This document shows positions 43,478-53,048 of a DNA stretch of 64,000 nucleotides, piece by piece. Position numbers and translations under genes: made by a program. The stretch spans positions 2,039,001 through 2,103,000 of the forward strand of contig NZ_CP092282.1 in NCBI RefSeq assembly GCF_024972775.1. Reading direction: 5' to 3'. The notes below the pieces were generated by a model that ran no database searches, was not told the DNA's origin, and was given only the letters and a program-made list of their open reading frames with translations. The first letter of the stretch is position 1. Each line of letters begins with the position of its first letter. Source of the DNA: Dehalobacter sp. DCM. GTDB taxonomy: Bacteria > Bacillota > Desulfitobacteriia > Desulfitobacteriales > Syntrophobotulaceae.

Positions 43478-44245
43478 ATGGAGAATTCACTGGATCGATC
43501 TGAGCGTTTACAGAAAGCGATGGCACGTTTAGGAATTGCGTCGCGTCGCCATGCGGAAATCCTGATCAGTCAGGGGTCTGTCAAGGTGAATGGGATCGTG
43601 GTTACCCAGTTGGGAACAAAGGTGTACCCTGAAGATGTGATCGAAGTATCTGAGTCGACGTATTCAGCTGTTTCAATAACTGATTCAATATATATTATGC
43701 TTAATAAACCAGTAGGGATCATCAGCAGTGTTACGGACCCGCATCGAAGGAAAACTGTAATCGATTTGATAAATCAGGATATCAAAACCCGTGTTTATCC
43801 TGTGGGCAGACTGGATTATGATACCTCCGGCCTGCTGCTCTTAACCAATGACGGTGAGCTGACTCACCGGCTGACGCATCCCCGGTATGGCGTGGAAAAG
43901 GTTTATCACGTCTGGATTAAAGAGGATTTGCTCCAAGCAGCTGTCAATACCTTAAGGACAGGCGTTACGCTTGAGGATGGACGGACAGCACCGGCGAAAC
44001 TTCGGAAGTTATGTAATAAAAGTCACGGACATGACAGAGAGTGTACCGTTTATGAAATTGTTATTCATGAAGGCCGCAATAGGCAAGTCCGAAGGATGTT
44101 TGAACAGGTTGGCTATCCGGTTATCCGCTTGCAGAGAATTGCTTTCGGTCCCCTGCGATTGGACCCGGCAATGAAGGCCGGTGACTACCGGTACTTAAAG
44201 CCAAGGGAAATCGCTGCTTTGAAAAAGGCTGTCGAAGTAATATAA
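43478..44245 (+). CDS. rluB: Pseudouridine synthase, RluB/RsuA family
   Basis: A 255-residue enzyme. N-terminal S4 RNA-binding domain (RLQKAMARLGIASRRHAEILI, about 8-28, cited in part as SRRHAEILI) and a catalytic domain with GRLDYDTSGLLLLTNDG carrying the active Asp, then GRNRQVRRMFEQVGYPV. In Firmicutes it modifies 23S rRNA near position 2605. The ATG at 43478 lies 8 nt after GGTGG; an in-frame ATG at 43463 lacks a site. Following spmB is a standard order. Confidence 0.93.
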   Translation: MENSLDRSERLQKAMARLGIASRRHAEILISQGSVKVNGIVVTQLGTKVYPEDVIEVSESTYSAVSITDSIYIMLNKPVGIISSVTDPHRRKTVIDLINQDIKTRVYPVGRLDYDTSGLLLLTNDGELTHRLTHPRYGVEKVYHVWIKEDLLQAAVNTLRTGVTLEDGRTAPAKLRKLCNKSHGHDRECTVYEIVIHEGRNRQVRRMFEQVGYPVIRLQRIAFGPLRLDPAMKAGDYRYLKPREIAALKKAVEVI

Positions 44246-44278
44246 CGGTAGTGAAATTAATAAGGGATTTGGGAAATT

Positions 44279-45322
44279 ATGAAAAAATATAATCAAATGC
44301 TATATCATCGCGGGAATTGTCTCAATCTTAAAAAAACGTACCCCCGGGAGTGCAGACTCTGTATCCAAACGTGCCCGCATAACGCTATCAGCGAACAAAA
44401 GGACATCAATCTGGATAAATGTACCGAGTGCGGCGTATGCATGGCGGTCTGTCCATCCGACGGTTTTGTCGATCGTGATATGCGACAGATTGGTGCGTAT
44501 ATCCAGGAAAGTGAATCCTGTGTTCTTAACTGCCCTATGGCCGAACCCTGGGGTTATGAAATCGCCTGCATCGGGATGCTTGATAAAGATGCCTTAACAG
44601 CCTTAATGCTGATGTCAGGGATTAAAAATGTTCGTATCCTGACCGGGGATTGTATGACCTGTACCGACCGAAAGGCATCTGAGATTAGCAGGCAGACAAT
44701 TGAAGATATTGCTGCCCAGTGGCCTGATTATCCGAAAATTACTATTGAAAAGGTTCCGACCGGCCAAGGTGATGCTCATGGCCAAAAGGAGCCGGTGAAA
44801 AAACCGCTTCTCGCAAGACCAAAGAAAAGTATCCGAAATACTGTCCGGGAATTCGGGATGGAGAAGTTACGCACAGCCTTTCCTGCCATCGAATCTGATG
44901 ACGTCTATGCGGTTCCTAAGACTCGTGAATGGCTTATAGAAACGCTGCGGCGCCACCCGGACCAAACGATGAAAGTGCCTATCAAGGTGATTTCAGCCAA
45001 TAACCAGTGCAGCGGCTGCGGCGTTTGTACGCGGATATGTCCACAGCAGGCTTTAGGATTTCGCCAAAAAGGCAATAGAAAGCTGCTTGTTTACGAACCG
45101 AGTCAATGTGTTCAGTGCGGACGGTGTATTGATATCTGTGGCTCACGGGTGCTTCGTTTTGAAAACCGCCCGCTGACACTTCAATTTTTAACAGGAAAGG
45201 TCCTGCTTTGTGAAGCCGATTCCTATCATTGCAGCCGCTGTGGTAAGCAAATCTACACGAATACGGAATCGGAATTGTGCGCAGCTTGTGCTGCCACGGA
45301 ATCCGCGAAGGAGCAACCGTAG
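44279..45322 (+). CDS. Multi-cluster ferredoxin-like protein with zinc ribbon
   Basis: A 347-residue protein. Two ferredoxin modules: residues about 22-61 (CRLCIQTCPHNAI, CTECGVCMAVCPSDG) and about 243-290 (CSGCGVCTRICPQQAL, CVQCGRCIDICGSR). The central region has further cysteines (CPMAEPWGYEIAC, CMTC). The C-terminus has a ribbon CSRCGKQ...CAAC. It resembles 4Fe-4S proteins found beside the HI0933-type flavoprotein gene, 21 bp downstream, which could be its redox partner. Function unknown. Confidence 0.75.
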   Translation: MKKYNQMLYHRGNCLNLKKTYPRECRLCIQTCPHNAISEQKDINLDKCTECGVCMAVCPSDGFVDRDMRQIGAYIQESESCVLNCPMAEPWGYEIACIGMLDKDALTALMLMSGIKNVRILTGDCMTCTDRKASEISRQTIEDIAAQWPDYPKITIEKVPTGQGDAHGQKEPVKKPLLARPKKSIRNTVREFGMEKLRTAFPAIESDDVYAVPKTREWLIETLRRHPDQTMKVPIKVISANNQCSGCGVCTRICPQQALGFRQKGNRKLLVYEPSQCVQCGRCIDICGSRVLRFENRPLTLQFLTGKVLLCEADSYHCSRCGKQIYTNTESELCAACAATESAKEQP

Positions 45323-45342
45323 ATTGAAAAGAGGTAAATGAC

Positions 45343-46590
45343 GTGCCTAAAAGAGTCGTGGTCATCGGCGGTGGCGCCGCCGGAATGATGGCTGCCGGTC
45401 AGGCAGCCGCAGGCGGCGCCAACGTAATTCTTCTGGATAAAATGAAACGATTGGGCAGCAAAATTGCCATCTCCGGCAAGGGACGGTGTAATCTGACCAA
45501 CGCAGGTGATATTAGCAGTTTTATCAGTTATTATCCTGGCAACGGCAAGTTCCTTTATGCCGCATTAAAAGAGTTCGACAATGAAGCGTTAATCCGGTTC
45601 TTTAAAAAATACGGTGTTGATACAAAAGTAGAACGCGGCGGACGCGTATTCCCCATTGCTGACGATTCCGAAGTCATCATCACCGCGTTGAAAAAATTTC
45701 TGACGCAAAACGGTGTGGAGATTAGACTGAACCAAACGGTGACAGACATTATCGTTGAAGAAGGAAAAACAAAAGGCGTTCATCTCGCCGGGAATGACGA
45801 AATAGTATTAGCTGACGTTGTGATCGTCGCTGCCGGCGGTGCTTCCTACCCCGGAACTGGCTCGACAGGAGACGGTTTTACAATGGCAGTCAAGACGGGA
45901 CATAAGGTAATAAAGCCTTTGCCGGCCCTGGTGCCTTTAAAAACAGCGGAACACTGGCCGAAAGCGCTGCAGGGATTGACGCTAAAAAACGTCAGTGTGA
46001 GCCTCTGGGTTGATGGAAAGAAACAAGGTGACGAATTTGGGGAAATGCTGTTTACGCACTTCGGTGTTTCCGGTCCAATTATCCTGACACTGAGCAGGAT
46101 GGCTTCCAAAGCGCTTGACCAGAAGCAACGTGTCGACCTCAAACTGAACCTTAAACCGGCATTGACACCGGAACAAATGGATCTCAGGTTACAGCGGGAT
46201 TTTGCGAAATATAGTAATAAACAGTTTGCGAATGCGCTGGATGATCTTCTGCCGCAGAGCTTTATACCGGTGATGGTGGATCTGTCCGGTATCGCCCCTG
46301 AAAAAGTCGTTAACAAGATCACCAAAGAAGAACGTAAAAAACTATGCCGTTTATTTCAGGACCTTCCGATGAAAATTACCGCAACTCTGGGTATGGCAAC
46401 CGCTATTGTTACCTGCGGCGGCGTTGATGTTAAACAAATTAATCCAACGACGATGGAATCGCGGCGAGTGAAGGGACTTTTTTTTGCCGGAGAAGTGATT
46501 GATATCGATGGAGTCACTGGCGGTTATAACCTTCAGGCGGCTTTTGCTACTGGCTATAAGGCGGGTAATGCCGCCGTAAAATATCTTTAA
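45343..46590 (+). CDS. HI0933-type NAD(P)/FAD-dependent oxidoreductase
   Basis: A 415-residue flavoprotein. GGGAAGMMAAGQAA (about 8-21) binds FAD; SGKGRCNLTNAG (about 45-56) is the family signature, and GGVDVKQINPTTMESR with GEVIDIDGVTGGYNLQAAF closes the fold. Also named aminoacetone oxidase family or YhiN/YtfP. Substrate not established. GTG start behind GAGGT, 21 bp after the ferredoxin-like gene. Confidence 0.88.
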   Translation: MPKRVVVIGGGAAGMMAAGQAAAGGANVILLDKMKRLGSKIAISGKGRCNLTNAGDISSFISYYPGNGKFLYAALKEFDNEALIRFFKKYGVDTKVERGGRVFPIADDSEVIITALKKFLTQNGVEIRLNQTVTDIIVEEGKTKGVHLAGNDEIVLADVVIVAAGGASYPGTGSTGDGFTMAVKTGHKVIKPLPALVPLKTAEHWPKALQGLTLKNVSVSLWVDGKKQGDEFGEMLFTHFGVSGPIILTLSRMASKALDQKQRVDLKLNLKPALTPEQMDLRLQRDFAKYSNKQFANALDDLLPQSFIPVMVDLSGIAPEKVVNKITKEERKKLCRLFQDLPMKITATLGMATAIVTCGGVDVKQINPTTMESRRVKGLFFAGEVIDIDGVTGGYNLQAAFATGYKAGNAAVKYL

Positions 46591-46680
46591 GCAAAGACCT
46601 TTATCTGTTCGTTTTATATCGTGAACTTTCATGGTCTTTTATACCACCAACGGCGCATACATATTACTGAGGTGACATGT

Positions 46681-47166
46681 ATGCGCCGTATAAATTTTCT
46701 AAACAGGATAAACCGAATCAACCGAATCAACCGCAAGCAACATAAAACCCCGTTTCCCTATCACCAATTTGAAAGAAAGCTTATTCGCATCATGGTAGTT
46801 TTAACTGTGTTGCTCGGCTTATTTCAATTGAAAGCCTTCACGGACCCGGTGGCATTCTATATGAAACTATCCGGGGAACTGGATACGCCTGCCTTTAAAT
46901 ATAACGACCAGTCAGACACTATTAAACTTCTATTCCGGATCACACCGGAAGCGGATATTTTACTCAGACAAAACGATACGGATATCTGTGTCATCACTGA
47001 TAATAAAAGCGCTAATGTTCTTCCGGGTACGGTTTTTTTGGATGCCACTCAGGTTGATTATCCGGTGACGGTTGAAATTATCTTGAATAATAAAAGCTAT
47101 TCGATTCAGATGGACAGTGATATAAAAAGTTTTGAAGTGAATATCAAAGCAGCTGATGACGTTTAG
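46681..47166 (+). CDS. Membrane-anchored protein with N-terminal RIN repeats, unknown function
   Basis: A 161-residue protein. The N-terminus contains FLNRINRINRINRK, encoded by a tandem 9-bp DNA repeat (AACCGAATC), then one membrane helix (about 37-57) and an extracytoplasmic beta-rich domain. The ATG follows GAGGTGACAT; an upstream in-frame start is unsupported. I recognise no family. The repeat number may vary between strains. Confidence 0.6.
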   Translation: MRRINFLNRINRINRINRKQHKTPFPYHQFERKLIRIMVVLTVLLGLFQLKAFTDPVAFYMKLSGELDTPAFKYNDQSDTIKLLFRITPEADILLRQNDTDICVITDNKSANVLPGTVFLDATQVDYPVTVEIILNNKSYSIQMDSDIKSFEVNIKAADDV

Positions 47167-47234
47167 TCTAATACTTGATCTTTGCTCAGAGCATGTGTTT
47201 GATTATCCGTACCGGTTCATGTAATATAGTACAT

Positions 47235-47256
47235 GGTGATGTTGTTCAACATCACC
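47235..47256 (+). terminator. Hairpin upstream of HutP gene
   Basis: Perfect 10-bp stem GGTGATGTTG with its complement around TT, followed by GTTTCTT. A weak terminator for the preceding gene. Confidence 0.6.
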
Positions 47257-47401
47257 GTTTCTTATACGAGAGATAGTTCTATTTCGTGCGTACTCAGAGC
47301 GGATTGAAATGTTTTCGATCATAGGGATTGGCTGATTCCGCGGGATAACGAGTAAATTGCGCCATGATTCAGGATGGGATTAAAGAAGGAGGCGTGGACA
47401 A

Positions 47402-47818
47402 ATGCCTGACAGCAAAACAGTGGCAATGGCTGCCTTACGCATGGCAATGAGCGAAACACGAGAAGAAGAAAATGCCTTGAAGCAGAAATTTCACTCTGAA
47501 GGGATTAAGGCCGTTGCGGTTGATTATGGCGGAGACTACCTCCAGTCTATCAAAAAAATAATTGAACGCGCCATTGTGGCCTCGAAGCGGGAAGGGGTCA
47601 TTCACGATGCCCATGGTGATGAAGGTGCGGTAGCGGGGGCGACACGAGAAGCATTGAGCCAAATTATGTCGAAAGCAGCAGGGCTTAATATCGGCGGCAA
47701 GATCGGTATCGCCCATCGCGGTGAACATTTAAGTGTTGCGGTATTTTTCGGAGTTGGTTTACTGCATTTGGATGAGGTCGCAGTGGGACTGGGTCATCGG
47801 GTTGCTCCGAAATTATAA
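47402..47818 (+). CDS. hutP: HutP family protein
   Basis: A 138-residue protein. SKREGVIHDAHGDEGAVAGATREAL and the C-terminal GEHLSVAVFFGVGLLHLDE align in character with HutP, the histidine- and Mg-dependent RNA-binding antiterminator; the core is cited in part as AGATREALSQIM. No histidine-utilisation genes are in the window, so its target RNA, if any, is elsewhere. Many Clostridia carry such orphan HutP homologues. GGAGGCG precedes the ATG. Confidence 0.8.
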   Translation: MPDSKTVAMAALRMAMSETREEENALKQKFHSEGIKAVAVDYGGDYLQSIKKIIERAIVASKREGVIHDAHGDEGAVAGATREALSQIMSKAAGLNIGGKIGIAHRGEHLSVAVFFGVGLLHLDEVAVGLGHRVAPKL

Positions 47819-47904
47819 GCATGTATTAATTTTACATAAGAAAGAGAGCCCGATACGAGCTCATAGAGATTGATGCTGATTTGGTTGTTACTATATTACG
47901 ACAG

Positions 47905-48087
47905 TCAAATTTCACTGTCAGGAGAAGACATCAAGTCATCAGAGGCGGAGTGTTTATGGGTATATTTTTCGAACTGATTTTTAATTTCTTTGCCATAGCG
48001 TTTATAGCCATACCCTAGTAAAAACCCGCTAACAACAGCAGAGCTCATTAATAACCAACTGCTATTCGACTTTTTGGAGTAAAACAT
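47905..48087 (-). CDS. Small membrane protein, unknown function
   Basis: A 60-residue protein with one hydrophobic segment (about 11-27, WLLMSSAVVSGFLLGYG) followed by a basic then acidic tail. AAGGAGG lies before the ATG at 48087. The strong site and reasonable composition support a real gene. No family recognised. Confidence 0.6.
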   Translation of the reverse strand: MFYSKKSNSSWLLMSSAVVSGFLLGYGYKRYGKEIKNQFEKYTHKHSASDDLMSSPDSEI

Positions 48088-48315
48088 GATGACAGCCTCC
48101 TTTTTTGTTTATATCACATATTTCTGTCATTGTTAGTATGTTTGGGTTATGAAAAAATAACCTAGGATAATTTTTCAAAAAAAACACCTTCGATTTATCC
48201 CTCATTGGATTGCACGCCACCATTTACCTGGCAGTGCTCGCTGTCTCCGTTTCCTAAACCGTTTGCGCCACAAAGTATGATTGAAGGCCATTATTTTACT
48301 GTGATATAATTTAAG

Positions 48316-49029
48316 ATGAATTTTACGATGGGAGACAGATCAGATTTGGGTAATAATAAGGATAATTATCGCCAGATCGCAATTGATGGACCGGCAGGTG
48401 CAGGAAAGAGTACTATCGCACGGATGATTGCTGAAAAACTCGGATTTTATTATCTGGATACCGGCGCCATGTACCGTGCCGTCGCGTATAAAGCGTTGGC
48501 ATCGGGTATATCGTTGCATGATGAACACCGAGTAGCCGACCTTGCCCGGCATTTAACTATTCAATTAGACCATTCCAACAAGCAATCCGTTTTTTGCGAC
48601 GGCGAAGATATTACAGCAAAGATACGGGATGTTCAGGTAAGCCGTGCCGTCTCGACTGTTGCATCTTATCCGGGTGTCAGAGAACGACTCGTCGAGCTGC
48701 AGCGGTTGGAGGCCCAAAAAGGCAATGTTGTCATGGATGGCAGGGATATCGGGACGCATGTTCTGCCTGGAGCGAAGATCAAGATATTTTTGACGGCGTC
48801 GCCTGAGGAACGTGCCCATCGACGTTATCAGGAAATAAGTAAGACCAATCATGATATTTCTTTTGAGCAAGTTTTGGCGGATTTGGAGAAACGCGATGCG
48901 TTGGATTCTCAACGGCAATATGCTCCCCTAAAACCTGCAGAAGATGCCATAATCGTTGATACAACAGGTTTGACTATTGAAGGTGTTGTCACCAAAATAA
49001 TTGAGATAATCAGGGGGGATCGAAGTTGA
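48316..49029 (+). CDS. cmk: Cytidylate kinase
   Basis: Phosphorylates CMP and dCMP. P-loop GPAGAGKSTIAR (about 28-39), YYLDTGAMYRAVAY and DGRDIGTHVLPGA are family marks. The start is uncertain: ATG 48316, ATG 48328 or TTG 48346 (after GGGAGA) are all in frame; the last gives the most typical length of 227 residues. It opens the conserved cmk-plsC-ispH/rpsA run and overlaps plsC by 4 bp. Confidence 0.93.
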   Translation: MNFTMGDRSDLGNNKDNYRQIAIDGPAGAGKSTIARMIAEKLGFYYLDTGAMYRAVAYKALASGISLHDEHRVADLARHLTIQLDHSNKQSVFCDGEDITAKIRDVQVSRAVSTVASYPGVRERLVELQRLEAQKGNVVMDGRDIGTHVLPGAKIKIFLTASPEERAHRRYQEISKTNHDISFEQVLADLEKRDALDSQRQYAPLKPAEDAIIVDTTGLTIEGVVTKIIEIIRGDRS

Positions 49030-49610
49030 ATCTATATCCTTTAGGCAAATTCCTCATGTCAGTCATCCTAAAAATTAAAGGGTATAAGATTTCTGGGCTG
49101 GAAAACTTCCCGCACGAAGGACCGGTCATTGTCGCGTGTAATCATATCAGTATGTGGGACCCCGTGATTGTTGGTTGTGCGATGCCGCGTCAAGTGTATT
49201 TTATGGCTAAGGAAGAACTAATGAAGTTGCCGGTTGTGGGTTTTATTCTACGCTCGGTGGGGGCGTTTCCGGTTAAGCGTGGGCAAGGGGATATCAGTGC
49301 ATTTCGACGGTCACTTGGACTACTTAAAGAAGGCCGGGTGCTGGGGATTTTCCCTGAGGGAACACGGTCAAAGAGCGGTGATATTCAAGAAGCAATGTCC
49401 GGAATAGCACTTATTGTAGAAAAAAGTCATGCGCCTATACTTCCAGTTAAGGTTTATGGCGCAAAGGGATTATTAAAACAGAAAAGGGGAAAGATAGGAA
49501 TAATTATAGGCGAGCCGATTTACGCTGATAGGTTGGCGTTACCTGATAAGAAAGAGAATCGCCGGGAGTGGTTGGCAAATAAAATCATGGATCTCGTTGA
49601 TCAAATGTAG
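49026..49610 (+). CDS. plsC: 1-acyl-sn-glycerol-3-phosphate acyltransferase
   Basis: A 194-residue membrane-associated acyltransferase making phosphatidic acid. NHISMWD is the HX4D catalytic motif (about residue 39-44) and FPEGTRSKSG the substrate-binding motif. TTG start overlapping the cmk stop, behind GGGGG. Length is typical for short bacterial PlsC. Confidence 0.93.
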   Translation: MNLYPLGKFLMSVILKIKGYKISGLENFPHEGPVIVACNHISMWDPVIVGCAMPRQVYFMAKEELMKLPVVGFILRSVGAFPVKRGQGDISAFRRSLGLLKEGRVLGIFPEGTRSKSGDIQEAMSGIALIVEKSHAPILPVKVYGAKGLLKQKRGKIGIIIGEPIYADRLALPDKKENRREWLANKIMDLVDQM

Positions 49611-49615
49611 TTATT

Positions 49616-49645
49616 TCTCAAAAAGAAGGAATTTTCTTTTTGAGA
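49616..49645 (+). terminator. Hairpin between plsC and ispH-rpsA
   Basis: Perfect 12-nt arms TCTCAAAAAGAA / TTCTTTTTGAGA around 6 nt; AT-rich stem without a terminal T run. It may attenuate rather than terminate. Confidence 0.5.
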
Positions 49646-49685
49646 GCGAAATTATCATGATATGCTTAAAAGGAGGGCAGTATTT

Positions 49686-51755
49686 TTGACAATTCAGCGT
49701 GCGGCAAAGGCAGGATTCTGTTTTGGTGTGAAGAGGGCCATTGAAATGGCCGAGGAGGCAGCCAATACGGGGAATACTGTCTCTCTGGGACCGCTGATCC
49801 ATAATCAACAGGTCGTTGACTATTTAACTGAAAAAGGGTTAAAGGTTATCGATACCGTTGGACAGGCGCATGCCGGTCAGCAGCTTGTTATTCGGTCCCA
49901 TGGAGTACCTCCGGATATTTATACCGAAGCTGAAAATAAGGGTATCGTCATTATTGACGCCACATGCCCATTTGTACAAAAGGCGCAGCGAATTGCGGAG
50001 AAATCTTCCAAAAATAGTTTTGTTGTTGTTATCGGCGACAAAAGCCATCCCGAAGTTAAAGGCATTCTTGGATGGGCGGGATCAAACGCTCAGGCAGTAG
50101 AGACGTTGGACGAGGCGAAGAAGATCGGTTATTATCCCAGGATGACAGTCCTTGCCCAAACGACTCAGCAAAAAAGCAATTTTTTTGAAATTGTCGATGA
50201 ACTGAAAAAACATACAGCGAACCTCATCGTGCAAAATACGATCTGCTCAGCAACAGAAGAACGGCAGGCATCGGCAAGTGCGCTTGCAAAAAATGTCGAC
50301 TTAATCATTGTTGTTGGTGGGACTAACAGCTCAAATACACGAAAGCTAGGTTCGATTTGCAGGGAAATAACCAAAACATATGTTATTGAATCAGCTGGTG
50401 AATTACAAAAAATCTGGTTTAGGGATGCTCACGATGTCGGACTGACAGCAGGCGCATCGACACCGGATTGGATAATCGAGGAGGTTTACAAGAAAATGTC
50501 GGAATTCATGGAAAAAGAAAATGCAGCAGAAATCACTGCAGAAGGAATTGCAGAGAATACCACGGGAGAGTTGATTGCGGAAGAATCGCAAAATCAGGCG
50601 AGTGTCTCCGATCACGATGATGAATTCCATTCTATGGAAGACTTTGATAAAGGGCTGCCGAAACTATTTCGCGGGGCTATTGTTAAAGGGACCGTTGTCA
50701 AAATTATGGGCGACGAAGCTTTCGTTGATATAGCTTGGAAATCGGAAGGTGTTATTCCCTTCGAGGAGCTTTCAGCAACAAAAGTGAATAGCATAAATGA
50801 TGTCGTCAAAGTGGGCGACACCATTTCGGTCATGGTCATGCGCTTGGAAAATCAGGAAGGGTATCCGGTACTCTCCCGTAAGCGTGCCAAAGAGATCGAA
50901 GCAAGAGAAAAATTAGCTACATTGGCGGAAACAAAAGAAGAAATTCAGGCCGTAGTGACGGAAGCGGTTAAAGGCGGCTTACTTGTCGATCTTGGTATGC
51001 GTGGATTCGTTCCGGCTTCGCAGATCGAGCCTGGATTCGTTGATGATCTTGAGAAATATGTAGGGACCACACTGCGCTTGCGTGTAATTGAATATGATGA
51101 GTCCAAAAGGAAGCTTGTGCTTTCTCAGAAAGTAATACTCAACGAAGAACGCGAAGGCAAAAAAGAAAAGTTAATGGAGACCCTGAAAGAGGGCGATGTT
51201 GTCAAGGGTGTCGTTCGTCGGCTGACTAATTTTGGCGCGTTTATCGATCTTGGAGGCGTTGATGGACTTCTCCATGTCTCAGATATGGCTTTTTCCAGAG
51301 TCAATGATCCTTCAGAAATTGTCAAAGTCGGTGATGAAGTCGAAGTACAAATCCTGACGATCGATACCCAAAAGAATAGAATTTCTTTAGGTCTAAAGCA
51401 GCTGAAGACGGATCCTTGGGCGGCAATGGGTGAAAAATATGCCGTTGGATCTGTTGTAACCGCTAAAGTTGTTCGAATCGCCCAGTTTGGCGCTTTTGTC
51501 GAAATTGAAGATGGTGTAGACGGTTTGATTCACATATCCCAGCTCTCCGACCGCCATGTGAACAAGGTTCAGGACGTTGTCCAAGTCGGACAGGACGTAA
51601 CGGCGAAAATCATTGATCTTAATATCGAGCAAAAGAAAATAAGCCTGAGCATACGCGAAGTACTTGCAGACGCGAATAAAGCTGAAGCCGAGGCCGAGTT
51701 GGAAAGTCAGCCTGAAATTCCAGAAGTCACTATCGGAGATGCGATTATTCAATAA
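49686..51755 (+). CDS. ispH: Fused IspH (HMBPP reductase) - ribosomal protein S1
   Basis: A 689-residue fusion. Residues about 1-280 are IspH: AGFCFGVKRAIEMAE with the first cluster Cys, RSHGVPP, DATCPFVQ and the later TICSATEERQ, supplying three [4Fe-4S] ligands. An acidic linker (about 280-320) leads to four S1 RNA-binding domains in 330-670. The TTG at 49686 is 9 nt after AGGAGGG, so I prefer it to the ATG at 49662, which precedes that site. The fusion is known in Clostridia. It links the last step of isoprenoid synthesis with translation. Confidence 0.95.
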   Translation: MTIQRAAKAGFCFGVKRAIEMAEEAANTGNTVSLGPLIHNQQVVDYLTEKGLKVIDTVGQAHAGQQLVIRSHGVPPDIYTEAENKGIVIIDATCPFVQKAQRIAEKSSKNSFVVVIGDKSHPEVKGILGWAGSNAQAVETLDEAKKIGYYPRMTVLAQTTQQKSNFFEIVDELKKHTANLIVQNTICSATEERQASASALAKNVDLIIVVGGTNSSNTRKLGSICREITKTYVIESAGELQKIWFRDAHDVGLTAGASTPDWIIEEVYKKMSEFMEKENAAEITAEGIAENTTGELIAEESQNQASVSDHDDEFHSMEDFDKGLPKLFRGAIVKGTVVKIMGDEAFVDIAWKSEGVIPFEELSATKVNSINDVVKVGDTISVMVMRLENQEGYPVLSRKRAKEIEAREKLATLAETKEEIQAVVTEAVKGGLLVDLGMRGFVPASQIEPGFVDDLEKYVGTTLRLRVIEYDESKRKLVLSQKVILNEEREGKKEKLMETLKEGDVVKGVVRRLTNFGAFIDLGGVDGLLHVSDMAFSRVNDPSEIVKVGDEVEVQILTIDTQKNRISLGLKQLKTDPWAAMGEKYAVGSVVTAKVVRIAQFGAFVEIEDGVDGLIHISQLSDRHVNKVQDVVQVGQDVTAKIIDLNIEQKKISLSIREVLADANKAEAEAELESQPEIPEVTIGDAIIQ

Positions 51756-51838
51756 TTCAATGTGACATTGCATGGCTTCTTGCTTTCATTGGCAGGAAGT
51801 CATTTGATATTCAATTTAAATGAAGGGGAGTTTAATCT

Positions 51839-52945
51839 GTGGCTAACCAAGAGATAAAGCCCAGAAAACCTGATTTTATTCTCTTGTTTTCTGCAGTGAT
51901 TATTTTAGCTGTCGGTTTGATTATGGTGCTTAGTTCATCATCATCTTTTTCTTTGCGTGAATTTGGTGATCCGTACTATCTGTTCTTGCGCCAGCTGAAA
52001 TGGATCGGTCTCGGTATAGTCGTTACGGCTGCGGCCGTTTTTTTCCCATATAAATATTGGCGTAAATTATCCGGGATCAGCATGATCGTCAGTGTGATCC
52101 TTTTGCTTCTCGTTGAATTCAGCACAATGTCCATCACAACCAAGGGGTCGGCACGCTGGATCGAACTTTTTGGGATATCGGTACAGCCGTCTGAAATTGC
52201 GAAACTGGCTATTGTGCTTTTTTTTGCTTACACATTAAGCCGGCGTTCACACAAAAAGATAACCGATATGGGCGTAGCACTGTTTGCGCTGGCTGTGATT
52301 TTTTTGCTTGTCTATAAACAGCCGGATTTAGGGACAGCCATAGTTATCCTTGCGGCCGGAGGCGCCATGCTGCTCATGACGGAACTTCATTCGGCTTATT
52401 TTATGGTCGGTGTTCCGATTATGGGGATTGTTGGATTCTTTCTGATTAAGGGTGAGGAATACCAGTGGAAACGAATATTAGGATGGCTGCACCCCTGGGA
52501 ATACGCCACGTCACACGGATGGCAGCTGGTTAATGCTCAGATTGCATTTGCCACCGGCGGACTGCTGGGCATCGGTATTGGCAGGAGCAGTGAAGGCTTA
52601 AGCTATTTACCAGAGTCATACACGGACACAATATATGCCGTTATCGGGCAAGAGTTTGGCTTTTTTGGAACTGCGTTTATGCTATTCTGTTATGCTGTAC
52701 TTTTTGTCCGTGGTTATATGGTCTCCAAACAGTGTCCGGACAATTTCGGGCGTTTACTTGGATTTGGCATCACGACGATTCTGGCGATTCAAACGGCTAT
52801 CAATCTGTGCGTTGTCACGGGACTGTTCCCTGTGACAGGTATTACTTTGCCCCTGATTTCCTACGGTGGGAGTTCTTTGCTGGTGACGATGTTTGAGATT
52901 GGAATCCTTCTGAATATTTCCAGGTATCGCGAGCAGAGTGCTTGA
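51839..52945 (+). CDS. ftsW: FtsW/RodA/SpoVE-type peptidoglycan glycosyltransferase
   Basis: A 368-residue SEDS-family polymerase with about ten membrane segments. Marks are GLIMVLSSSS, KGSARWIELFGISVQPSE, KQPDLGTAIVI and LPLISYGGSSLL. It could be FtsW for division or SpoVE for spore cortex; sequence alone does not separate these. GTG start behind GAAGGGGAG. Confidence 0.9.
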   Translation: MANQEIKPRKPDFILLFSAVIILAVGLIMVLSSSSSFSLREFGDPYYLFLRQLKWIGLGIVVTAAAVFFPYKYWRKLSGISMIVSVILLLLVEFSTMSITTKGSARWIELFGISVQPSEIAKLAIVLFFAYTLSRRSHKKITDMGVALFALAVIFLLVYKQPDLGTAIVILAAGGAMLLMTELHSAYFMVGVPIMGIVGFFLIKGEEYQWKRILGWLHPWEYATSHGWQLVNAQIAFATGGLLGIGIGRSSEGLSYLPESYTDTIYAVIGQEFGFFGTAFMLFCYAVLFVRGYMVSKQCPDNFGRLLGFGITTILAIQTAINLCVVTGLFPVTGITLPLISYGGSSLLVTMFEIGILLNISRYREQSA

Positions 52946-53048
52946 TCTTATAAACGTCATAGGTTATGGAAAAATATGCTCAGCGGGAATCATGCAACTA
53001 GTATAACGATCTTATCTAAAAGTAAATAGATATTCGATTATTTGGGGT

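Noticed and set aside
45846-46325. A 159-codon minus-strand frame inside the HI0933-type gene
   Set aside because: Antisense shadow of a conserved coding region.
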